Assembly (NCBI GenBank): GCA_021129895.1
Contig: JAJOKL010000032.1
Coordinates: 1-5,088 of the forward strand
Length of the DNA: 5,088 nt
DNA from: Candidatus Bipolaricaulota bacterium
Lineage (GTDB): Bacteria > Bipolaricaulota > Bipolaricaulia > Bipolaricaulales > Bipolaricaulaceae
Reading direction: 5' to 3'
Each line of letters begins with the position of its first letter. Within the stretch, counting starts at the first letter, position 1. Of this stretch, positions 1 to 5,019 are shown one piece after another. Below the pieces are notes generated by a model. It searched no databases, was not told where the DNA came from, and saw only the letters and a list, made by a program, of their open reading frames with translations. The translations under genes were made by a program, and so were the position numbers.

Positions 1-1
1 G

Positions 2-30
2 AGCGGGCTCCCCCGGTAGCCCAGCCCGCT
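2..30 (+). terminator. Possible plus-strand terminator hairpin
   Basis: AGCGGGCT (2-9) is perfectly complementary to AGCCCGCT (23-30), giving an 8-bp GC-rich stem with a 13-nt loop. It is followed by TTGATTT, only a weak T-rich tail. It could end transcription of a gene lying to the left of the window. The long loop and interrupted T-run make this uncertain. Confidence 0.35.
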
Positions 31-58
31 TGATTTACAGACGCTAAACACATACATT
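30..58 (+). promoter_or_regulatory. Weak sigma-70-like promoter candidate
   Basis: TTGATT (30-35) and TACATT (53-58) are separated by 17 nt, and each matches four of six consensus bases. The local sequence is AT-richer than its surroundings. No supported gene follows on this strand before the convergent MFS gene, so this may be chance. Confidence 0.15.
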
Positions 59-74
59 TGCAAACACGCCCTAG

Positions 75-103
75 TTTAACCCGGTTCACAGAACCGGGTT
101 AAA
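75..103. repeat. Perfect 13-bp inverted repeat (hairpin)
   Basis: TTTAACCCGGTTC (75-87) and GAACCGGGTTAAA (91-103) form a perfect 13-bp stem closed by the 3-nt loop ACA. The stem has AAA/TTT at its base but no T-run continuing beyond it on either strand, so it is not a textbook intrinsic terminator. It could be a bidirectional terminator, an RNA-stabilising hairpin or a protein-binding palindrome. Its AACCCGG arm sequence recurs in the hairpin at 210-242. Confidence 0.6.
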
Positions 104-209
104 GGGGCATTTTGGAGGGTTGGGAACCGGCGAACAGGTTGCAAGGCCCTTTTGATGCTGCGCCAGGAAAGGGAGGGCGCAATGGGCCACAGGAGTAGAA
201 AGGAGTTCC

Positions 210-242
210 TTGAACCCGGATCCTGAAAGGATCCGGGTTCAA
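210..242. repeat. Perfect 14-bp inverted repeat with GGATCC-TGAAA-GGATCC core
   Basis: TTGAACCCGGATCC (210-223) pairs perfectly with GGATCCGGGTTCAA (229-242) around the 5-nt loop TGAAA. The stem is long and GC-rich with an AT-rich base, and it lacks a following T-run. The core closely matches the hairpin upstream of the molybdenum enzyme gene (3870-3891, read on the minus strand), which differs by one missing loop base and one base pair. It directly abuts the 242-342 element. Confidence 0.6.
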
Positions 243-342
243 TAGAGCCTGTTGCGGTACCCCTGCGACACTCAGTCCACTCCCTTCGGGGAGAGACAAA
301 GCTGATGCACGCAGGGAGGCCAACTTTTGCAACAGGCTCTAT
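242..342. repeat. MITE-like element with perfect 14-bp terminal inverted repeats
   Basis: ATAGAGCCTGTTGC (242-255) is the exact reverse complement of GCAACAGGCTCTAT (329-342), and the two enclose a 73-nt interior with no coding capacity. If the element proper runs from GAGCC (245) to GGCTC (339), it is 95 bp and is flanked on both sides by TA, which would be a TA target duplication. Ends of the form GAGCCTGTTGCAAAA resemble those of several insertion sequences, recalled from general knowledge and not searched. A non-autonomous miniature element or relic is the best guess. The alternative is a plain long-range hairpin in the 3' flank of the transporter gene. Confidence 0.4.
280..293 (+). repeat. 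Small TTCG-loop hairpin inside the inverted-repeat element
   Basis: CTCCC (280-284) and GGGAG (289-293) form a 5-bp stem around TTCG, the sequence of a very stable RNA tetraloop when transcribed on the plus strand. GTC (275-277) and GAC (295-297) can extend the stem past a small internal loop. It sits near the centre of the 242-342 element. No T-run follows. Confidence 0.35.
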
Positions 343-366
343 AGTGGATCGAGGTTGGATGGGATT

Positions 367-1527
367 TCAGGGGCCGGCTTCGGCCGGCCCCTCGCTCTTT
401 CCGGGCGGCTCCCGCAGGCCGGCGGCCACCACCGCCGCCGGAAGGAGCAGCCCGGTTACGATCCCCAGGGCGGCCTCCAGGCCCAAAAGATCCCCTAGAT
501 AGCCCACCAGGGTGATCAAAAGCGATCCCACCCCCCAGGCGAACCCCATCACCAACCCGGACACCATGCCCCGGTGTTCGGGGAACATCTCCTGGGCGAA
601 CGCCACCGAAACCGGGTTGGAAGCCAAAAGCAGCAACCCGCCCAGGGCCAAGGTGACCATGGACTGTACCCCATCGGTGATCAGAAACAGGTACAGGAAA
701 GGGATGGAGGAGAGCAACGCCCCCACGATCACCCGGCGGCGGCCGAAGCGATCGGAAAGCCGCCCCCCGATCACGCCCCCCAACGCCCCGGACAGGGCGA
801 ACACCGTAAGGGAAAGCCCGCCCGTGGTCACCCCCGCCCCCCGCCGCACCCACAGCACGCTCAGGAAGGTGATGTAGGACATGCCGGCGAACTCGCGCAG
901 CACGGCGATGGTCCACAGGCGAACCAGCTGCCGGGCCTGAGGATGCGTGTGCAGCCTAAGTCCCACTTCCCGCAGGCCCCGGACCACCCGGGGCATCCGC
1001 CACACCAGGAGCCCCACCAGCCCCCAGGCCGGAAGGAGCAACGCGGGGGTGACCCCGAGGCCGAACGTTCCCACCAGGGCGGCGATCAGGGGCGGGCCCA
1101 CCGCCACCCCGATGGTCCCCCCGGCGGAGAACACCGACACCGCCAAGCCCCGGCGTCCCTCGCCCGCGCTCCCGGCCAAGGCCGCTGCGGCGGGATGAAA
1201 GGCGGCAGAGCCCAAGCCGGCTAGCCCCAGGGCCACCGCCAAGGCGGTGTAGCTGGGCAACACCCCCAGCAGGGCCATGGCGGTGCAGGTGAGCGCTGGG
1301 CCCAAGAGGACCAGCCAGCGGGGGCCGAACCTGTCGGCCGCCAAGCCCACCAGCGGTTGGGTGAAGGAAGCCATGGTGCCCCGCACCGAGGACAGAAGTC
1401 CGGCCATGGCCAGGGACAGGCCGAACCGGTCTATGAGGAGCGGCATCAGGGCGACCAAAAACGAACCGTACCCGTCGTTAAGGGCGTGGGCCGCCGAGAG
1501 GAGCAAGGGGGGACGGCGGTTGGCCAT
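367..1527 (-). CDS. MFS transporter, fosmidomycin-resistance (Fsr)-like
   Basis: A 386-residue integral membrane protein of the major facilitator superfamily, probably with 12 transmembrane helices in two halves joined by a basic, less hydrophobic loop (about residues 178-203). Both halves keep the MFS loop 2-3 signature: GLAADRFGPR (61-70) and GGRLSDRFGRRR (254-265). HALNDGY (14-20), the FGLSLAMAGLL stretch (35-45) and GLGSAAFHP (104-112) recall the Fsr group of proton-driven exporters, but many Fsr-like proteins have unknown substrates, so direction and substrate are open. The ATG directly abuts the TAG of the upstream molybdenum enzyme gene. A GGAAGG ribosome site lies inside that gene's end (1535-1540), 7 nt before the start, which suggests translational coupling. 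Its last codons form a strong hairpin (370-391). The function probably relates to the enzyme's substrate or product. Confidence 0.9.
   Translation of the reverse strand: MANRRPPLLLSAAHALNDGYGSFLVALMPLLIDRFGLSLAMAGLLSSVRGTMASFTQPLVGLAADRFGPRWLVLLGPALTCTAMALLGVLPSYTALAVALGLAGLGSAAFHPAAAALAGSAGEGRRGLAVSVFSAGGTIGVAVGPPLIAALVGTFGLGVTPALLLPAWGLVGLLVWRMPRVVRGLREVGLRLHTHPQARQLVRLWTIAVLREFAGMSYITFLSVLWVRRGAGVTTGGLSLTVFALSGALGGVIGGRLSDRFGRRRVIVGALLSSIPFLYLFLITDGVQSMVTLALGGLLLLASNPVSVAFAQEMFPEHRGMVSGLVMGFAWGVGSLLITLVGYLGDLLGLEAALGIVTGLLLPAAVVAAGLREPPGKSEGPAEAGP
370..391 (-). terminator. GC-rich hairpin at the 3' end of the MFS gene
   Basis: GGGGCCGGC (370-378) and GCCGGCCCC (383-391) form a perfect 9-bp stem around a 4-nt loop (TTCG on plus, CGAA on minus). 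It spans the last codons of the transporter and abuts its TGA stop (367-369). No T-run follows on the minus strand, so it is more likely an mRNA-stabilising or pausing structure than a classical intrinsic terminator. It may also partly reflect codon choice for the Gly/Pro/Ala-rich tail. Confidence 0.35.
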
Positions 1528-3843
1528 CTATGCGCCTTCCACCAACTCCAGCACCCGCTCCGGGAGGGCCGGGTATTCCCTGAGCCTGCCGCCGGTGGCC
1601 TGCGAGACGGCGTTCGCCACCGCGGCGTGGGCCGCCATCAGCGGCACCTCCCCCAGCCCCTTGGCCCCGTAGGGCCCGCCCGAATAAGGGGCCTCCACGA
1701 ACTCGATCACGAACTCCGCCGGTACATCCATCGAGGTGGGGATGTGATAGGCGGTGAACGAGGGGGCCACGATGCGCCCCCCCTCGCTCTTGAGCTCTTC
1801 CATGAGGGCGTAGCCGATCCCCTGGGCGATCCCGCCCGCCACCTGCCCCCGGGCCAGGGCCGGGTTCACGATCCTCCCCGAATCGTGCACCGCCCAGAAC
1901 CTCCTGACGTGCACCTCGCCGGTGAGCAAGTCCACCTCCACCTCGGCGATGTGGCAGGCGTAGGCGTAAACGAAGTAGGCTTTCCCCAGGCCGGTGTCCG
2001 GGTCCCAGTCCACCGGCGCCCCTTCAGCCCACCCCGTGGCGCCTAAATCCCAGTTGTGGACCCACATCCAGTGGGCCACCTCGGAGAGGGGCACGGCCTT
2101 TCCCGGCTCGCCGCTCGGCCATACTTGGGAGTCGCTTATCTCCACCTCGTCGACTCCGAAAAATCCCCGGGCGGCGGCCTCGACCCGGGCCCTCAGCTTC
2201 CGCGCTGCGTCCAGCACCGCTGCCCCGGCCACGGTGGTGGTGCGGGAGGCCACCGTGGGCCCGGAGTCCGGCACCCGGGAGGTGTCCACCGGCGCCAGCT
2301 GCACGTCAGAGAGCTTTACGCCCAAGGTTTCGGCGGCGATCTGAGCCAGCACCGTGGTCGCCCCTTGGCCCATCTCCGTGTTCCCCACCGCCACCGTGAC
2401 CGAACCGTCCGCCTCCAGCTTCAGGTACGCCCCGGCCTTATCCAGAAGCGGGGCCTTGGCCCCCATCCCCACCCCGTACATCACCGTGGAGATCCCGACC
2501 CCGCGCCGGCGGAATTTTTTCTGACGGTTGAACTCGTCGACCTCTCGCCGGAGCCCCTTCCACCCGCAGAGCTCCGCCGCCCGCTCGATGGCCTGCGGAA
2601 GCCCCACCGACTCCGTTAGCACCTGACCGGTTGCCGTCTCGTCCCCTTCCCGGAGGGCGTTTTTCCTGCGCAGCTCCAGGGGGTCCATGCCGAGTCTCCC
2701 CGCGAGCTCGTCCATCTGGGACTCGTGAGCGAAGATCACCTGAGGGGAGCCGAACCCCCGGAACGCCCCGCAGGGGACGGTGTTGGTGGCCACAGAGTAC
2801 GCGTCCACTTTCACGTGGGGGATGCGGTAGGGACCGGGGGCGTGCACCAGGGCCCGCCAGAGGACCGCCGAGGACAGGGTCTGGTAAGCGCCGGCGTTGT
2901 AGTAAAACTCGATCTCCACTGCCACCAAGGTGCCGTCCCGCTTGGTCCCGGTGCGATAGCGGATCACCCCGGGGTGGCGCTTGGAGGTGGAGATGATGTC
3001 CTCGGCTCGGTCGTAGACTAGCTTGGCCGGCCGACCGGACTTAGCGGCCACCACCGCGGCCATGGCCGCGAGCTGCGAGGGCACGTCCTCCTTCCCCCCG
3101 AACCCGCCCCCGGTGGCGGTCGGCACCACCCGCACCTTAGAGAGGGGCAGGCCCAACACGGCCGCCACCGCGTTCTGCACGTAGAACGGGCACTGGAGAG
3201 TGCCGTAGATGGCCATCCCCCCCTCCTCGGGGACGGCGATCACCCCCTGGGGTTCGAGGTAGGCGTGCTCCTGGTAGCCAGTGCGGTACTCCCCCTCCAC
3301 GATCACGTCCGCCTCGGCGAAGCCCCTCTCCGCGTCCCCTTTCCTGATCACCATGTGGGTGAAGATGTTCCCGGCCTCCGCCGCTTCCGGGACGGCAACC
3401 TGTGGCGCTCCCTCCCGGATCGCCTCCAGGGGATCCAGCACCGCCGGCAGGTCCTCGTAGGTCACCTGTGCCAAGGCGGCCGCCTCCTCGGCTGCCTCCG
3501 GGGTCTCGGCCCCGATCAGGGCCAGGGGTTCTCCTACGTAGCGGACCACCCCGACGGCCAGCAGGGGCATGTCCCGGTAGATCACCGGCACCACGTTCTC
3601 CCCGGGGATGTCCTCCGGGGTCACCACGCACACCACCCGGGGGTGCCTTTCCGCCCATGACAGGTCCAGGGTGATGATGCGGGCATGGGGCCGGTCCGCC
3701 CGAATCGCTTTCACGAACAGCATCCCGGGGAAGGAGAGATCGTCGGCATAGCGGGCCTGGCCCCGCACCTTGGCCACGGCATCCAGCCGCGCCGCCTCCT
3801 TCCCCACCAGCCGCGTTTCGGCAGTCAATATCTCCTCGGCCAT
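1528..3843 (-). CDS. Xanthine dehydrogenase-family molybdopterin-binding (large) subunit
   Basis: A 771-residue catalytic subunit of a molybdenum hydroxylase, a normal length for separate large subunits. The N-terminal aldehyde oxidase/xanthine dehydrogenase a/b hammerhead domain covers about residues 18-140 (ending near YEDLPAVLD, 129-137), followed by the two molybdopterin-binding domains. Family motifs seen are GTLQCP (214-219, with the Gln near the Mo centre), GGGFGGKE (245-252), CGAFRGFGSPQ (358-368), MGQG (491-494), QIAAE (501-505) and GAKGLGE (726-732), where Glu732 matches the catalytic base. Glu252 and Arg362 align with bovine xanthine oxidase Glu802 and Arg880, compatible with a purine-like substrate. 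The CO dehydrogenase signature with its active-site Cys is absent. The chosen ATG has AAAGGAG (3849-3855) 5 nt upstream. The frame stays open further upstream only as antisense of thiL. No FAD or 2Fe-2S subunit is adjacent. The exact substrate is unknown; it could be a purine, an aldehyde or another N-heterocycle. Confidence 0.93.
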   Translation of the reverse strand: MAEEILTAETRLVGKEAARLDAVAKVRGQARYADDLSFPGMLFVKAIRADRPHARIITLDLSWAERHPRVVCVVTPEDIPGENVVPVIYRDMPLLAVGVVRYVGEPLALIGAETPEAAEEAAALAQVTYEDLPAVLDPLEAIREGAPQVAVPEAAEAGNIFTHMVIRKGDAERGFAEADVIVEGEYRTGYQEHAYLEPQGVIAVPEEGGMAIYGTLQCPFYVQNAVAAVLGLPLSKVRVVPTATGGGFGGKEDVPSQLAAMAAVVAAKSGRPAKLVYDRAEDIISTSKRHPGVIRYRTGTKRDGTLVAVEIEFYYNAGAYQTLSSAVLWRALVHAPGPYRIPHVKVDAYSVATNTVPCGAFRGFGSPQVIFAHESQMDELAGRLGMDPLELRRKNALREGDETATGQVLTESVGLPQAIERAAELCGWKGLRREVDEFNRQKKFRRRGVGISTVMYGVGMGAKAPLLDKAGAYLKLEADGSVTVAVGNTEMGQGATTVLAQIAAETLGVKLSDVQLAPVDTSRVPDSGPTVASRTTTVAGAAVLDAARKLRARVEAAARGFFGVDEVEISDSQVWPSGEPGKAVPLSEVAHWMWVHNWDLGATGWAEGAPVDWDPDTGLGKAYFVYAYACHIAEVEVDLLTGEVHVRRFWAVHDSGRIVNPALARGQVAGGIAQGIGYALMEELKSEGGRIVAPSFTAYHIPTSMDVPAEFVIEFVEAPYSGGPYGAKGLGEVPLMAAHAAVANAVSQATGGRLREYPALPERVLELVEGA

Positions 3844-3848
3844 TTGGG

Positions 3849-3855
3849 CTCCTTT
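3849..3855 (-). promoter_or_regulatory. Shine-Dalgarno site that fixes the molybdenum enzyme start
   Basis: AAAGGAG on the minus strand ends 5 nt before the ATG at 3843. It decides the start against any longer reading of the frame, which remains open for more than 1.1 kb upstream but has no family resemblance there. Confidence 0.85.
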
Positions 3856-3862
3856 GGCATGG

Positions 3863-3868
3863 ATTGTA
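3863..3868 (-). promoter_or_regulatory. Possible -10 element (TACAAT) for the minus-strand operon
   Basis: TACAAT on the minus strand is the same hexamer as the candidate -10 of the divergent thiL promoter. There is no recognisable -35 box at 16-18 nt: the palindrome at 3870-3891 occupies that place. If real, transcription would start only a few bases before the Shine-Dalgarno site, giving a very short leader and probably requiring an activator. If the promoter lies further upstream, the palindrome would instead be in the leader RNA. Confidence 0.25.
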
Positions 3869-3869
3869 C

Positions 3870-3891
3870 CCTGGATCCTTTCGGATCCAGG
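3870..3891 (-). repeat. Perfect 9-bp palindrome/hairpin with GAAA loop upstream of the molybdenum enzyme gene
   Basis: Read on the minus strand, arms CCTGGATCC and GGATCCAGG pair perfectly around GAAA, a GNRA-type tetraloop. It lies 27 nt upstream of the ATG and one base from a TACAAT hexamer. It could be an RNA hairpin in the leader (attenuator or stabiliser) or a DNA operator overlapping the -35 position. The core GGATCC-GAAA-GGATCC recurs at 210-242 beyond the far end of the operon. Confidence 0.55.
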
Positions 3892-3903
3892 CGGTGGGGT
3901 AAT

Positions 3904-3919
3904 GGCTGTCCAATCAGCC
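3904..3919. promoter_or_regulatory. Short dyad, operator candidate in the divergent control region
   Basis: GGCTG (3904-3908) and CAGCC (3915-3919) form a 5-bp dyad with a 6-nt spacer (TCCAAT). It lies between the two divergent units, about 60 nt upstream of the molybdenum enzyme gene. It is short enough to occur by chance in GC-rich DNA. Confidence 0.2.
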
Positions 3920-3952
3920 CCGTCGAGAGGGGGACCACTCGGAAGGCGCGGA

Positions 3953-3980
3953 TTGCCGCCGGACGGCTTCCGTTTACAAT
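3953..3980 (+). promoter_or_regulatory. Sigma-70-type promoter for the riboswitch-thiL transcript
   Basis: TTGCCG (3953-3958, four of six matches to TTGACA) and TACAAT (3975-3980, five of six to TATAAT) are separated by 16 nt. Transcription would begin around 3986-3988, so the RNA would start almost exactly at the 5' strand of riboswitch helix P1. That fit between predicted start and aptamer edge supports the call. Confidence 0.6.
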
Positions 3981-3986
3981 AGTGTC

Positions 3987-4083
3987 GGGGTAACCGGGGG
4001 AGTCCGAAGAGGGCTGAGAGGAGGCGGAAGCCTCGACCCCTGGAACCTGACCTGGGTAATGCCAGCGTAGGGAAGGTTACCCA
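3987..4083 (+). promoter_or_regulatory. TPP riboswitch (THI box)
   Basis: The RNA aptamer binds thiamine pyrophosphate. P1 is GGGTAACC (3988-3995) with GGTTACCC (4075-4082). P2 is the G-run from 3996 with CCCC (4037-4040). The conserved CTGAGA is at 4014-4019. A P3a-type side hairpin, GAGGC (4021-4025) with GCCTC (4030-4034), has a GGAA loop. The pyrophosphate-side consensus runs through TGGAACCTGA (4041-4050), CTGG (4052-4055), GTAATGCCAG (4056-4065) and CGTAGGGAAGG (4066-4076). P5 is CTGG with CCAG (4062-4065). P3 is short. Its position directly before thiL agrees with feedback control of TPP synthesis. No T-run follows, so control is probably at translation initiation. Confidence 0.96.
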
Positions 4084-4095
4084 TCGCCGGCACTG

Positions 4096-4142
4096 CCCAC
4101 CCCCGATTCCCGTTACCCCAAAGGAAGGGCGAGGGGCGTGGG
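4096..4142 (+). promoter_or_regulatory. Riboswitch expression platform: hairpin hiding the thiL start
   Basis: CCCAC (4096-4100) can pair with GTGGG (4138-4142), which contains the GTG start codon. CCCC (4101-4104) can pair with GGGG (4133-4136), with C4137 bulged. Inside, CCC (4109-4111) can pair with GGG (4127-4129) of the purine-rich ribosome site AAGGAAGGG (4121-4129). In the loop, GTTACCCC (4112-4119) is perfectly complementary to GGGGTAAC (3987-3994), the 5' strand of P1. When TPP is absent, that pairing would break P1 and reshape the platform. The pairings are read from the sequence; the switching logic is inference. Confidence 0.55.
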
Positions 4143-5019
4143 TGAGCTGAACGAGTGGGAGCTGCTTGAGAAGATCGAAGCCGCTGTGCCAGCCGCCGGG
4201 GACGACTGCGCCGTGATCCCCTGGGGCGACATACACCTCCTCCTCACCACTGACCTCCTCCATCAGTCCTCCGACTTCCCCCCGGGAACTACCCCCTACA
4301 CCATGGGCTGGCGGGTGGTGGCCGCCTCTCTCTCGGACATCGCCGCCATGGGCGGCCGCCCGGTGGCGGTGGTGTTGGCCGCCTCCGCGCCGAGCTGGGA
4401 GGACTTGTTCCCCGGGCTCCTGGCCGGGGCCCAGGCCGCCTGCCGGGGGGCCGGGACCGAGCTCGTGGGCGGGGACCTGGACTTTTCCCAGGAACTCACC
4501 CTGGTCGCCACCGCCCTGGGGGAAGCGGTCCAGCCGGTGCGCCGGGCCGGGGCCAAACCGGGCGACCTCCTCTGCCTGACCGGGGCCCTGGGGCGCACGG
4601 CCCTGGCGCTGCACCTGTTCTCCCGGGGAGCGCTGGAGGAGGCCAACCGCCTGTTCCGGTTCTCCCCTCGGCTGCAGGAGGGCCAACGCCTGGCAGGCCT
4701 TGCCACGGCTATGATCGACGTCTCGGACGGGCTCGCCCACTCCGCGCACCTTTTGGCCCGGGCCTCCCGGGTGGGGATGGAGATCGACGTTGAGGCCCTT
4801 CCCCTCCTCCCCGGCCTCGCCGAGGCCTTCCCCGGGGAAGCCCGGGAGCAGGCCCTCTACTGCGGGGAGGACTACGAGCTCCTGTTCACCATCCCCCCCG
4901 ACCGATATCGGCCGGAGCTGGGCCGGGTGATCGGGGAGGTGGTGCCAACGGGGGTCTGGCTCCGGGAGGACGGGAGGCGCAGGCCGCTTCCGGATCGGGG
5001 GTGGTCCCATGGCCCCTAG
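4138..5019 (+). CDS. thiL: Thiamine-monophosphate kinase
   Basis: ThiL phosphorylates thiamine monophosphate with ATP to give thiamine pyrophosphate, the last step of cofactor synthesis, in the cytoplasm. It belongs to the PurM/AIRS-like ATP-binding superfamily. Conserved metal and nucleotide motifs seen are GDDCAV (21-26), TTD (37-39), SLSDIAAMGGRP (64-75), GGDLD (111-115), TGALG (148-152), IDVSDGLA (193-200) and GEDYELLF (243-250), with GWSH (288-291) near the C-terminus where the family usually has G-x-x-H-F. At 293 residues it is somewhat shorter than typical ThiL proteins (about 310-340), mostly through a trimmed N-terminus and short loops. The GTG start is preceded by AAGGAAGGG and GAGGGG, and I see no other start codon in frame just upstream. 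Expression should be controlled by the TPP riboswitch. The 3' end overlaps the next gene by 11 nt. Confidence 0.95.
   Translation: MGELNEWELLEKIEAAVPAAGDDCAVIPWGDIHLLLTTDLLHQSSDFPPGTTPYTMGWRVVAASLSDIAAMGGRPVAVVLAASAPSWEDLFPGLLAGAQAACRGAGTELVGGDLDFSQELTLVATALGEAVQPVRRAGAKPGDLLCLTGALGRTALALHLFSRGALEEANRLFRFSPRLQEGQRLAGLATAMIDVSDGLAHSAHLLARASRVGMEIDVEALPLLPGLAEAFPGEAREQALYCGEDYELLFTIPPDRYRPELGRVIGEVVPTGVWLREDGRRRPLPDRGWSHGP

Larger units (their letters stand above)
1..366. other. Non-coding region rich in inverted repeats, downstream of the MFS gene
   Basis: No reading frame here has family resemblance or a convincing start. The stretch is less GC-rich at its left end (about 31-80) than the rest of the window. 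It holds four dyads described separately: 2-30, 75-103, 210-242 and the 242-342 element, the last with a small TTCG hairpin inside it. A fifth hairpin (370-391) lies just inside the MFS gene. Because the MFS gene ends at 367 on the minus strand, this is its 3' flank. If a gene to the left of the window runs on the plus strand, the region would be a convergent intergenic spacer, which would explain the density of hairpins. That is inference, since the left neighbour is not visible. Confidence 0.6.

Noticed and set aside
99..332. 77-codon minus-strand frame in the left spacer
   Set aside because: It runs across two perfect hairpins and most of the MITE-like element, has no clear ribosome site and no recognisable sequence.
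272..916. 214-codon frame on the minus strand overlapping the MFS gene
   Set aside because: It is an off-frame shadow of the MFS gene, with the Arg/Gly-rich composition typical of shifted GC-rich coding sequence and no family motif.
574..2046. Several plus-strand frames of 80-230 codons opposite the MFS and molybdenum enzyme genes
   Set aside because: They are antisense shadows: stop codons are rare in GC-rich DNA. Their translations are His/Pro/Gly-rich and resemble nothing.
1528..3843. Carbon monoxide dehydrogenase large subunit (CoxL)
   Set aside because: The active-site loop reads CGAFRGFG and lacks the AYRCSFR-type signature with its copper-binding Cys, so a CO dehydrogenase role is not supported.
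3870..3891. Intrinsic terminator of the minus- or plus-strand transcript
   Set aside because: There is no T-run after the stem on either strand, and it lies just upstream of a gene start.
3844..5010. Long upstream extension of the molybdenum enzyme frame, which would make a 1160-residue protein
   Set aside because: The extra 389 residues run antisense through thiL and the riboswitch and are low-complexity and Gly/Pro/Arg/His-rich. They lack any domain, while the ATG at 3843 has an ideal ribosome site and begins the recognisable domain.
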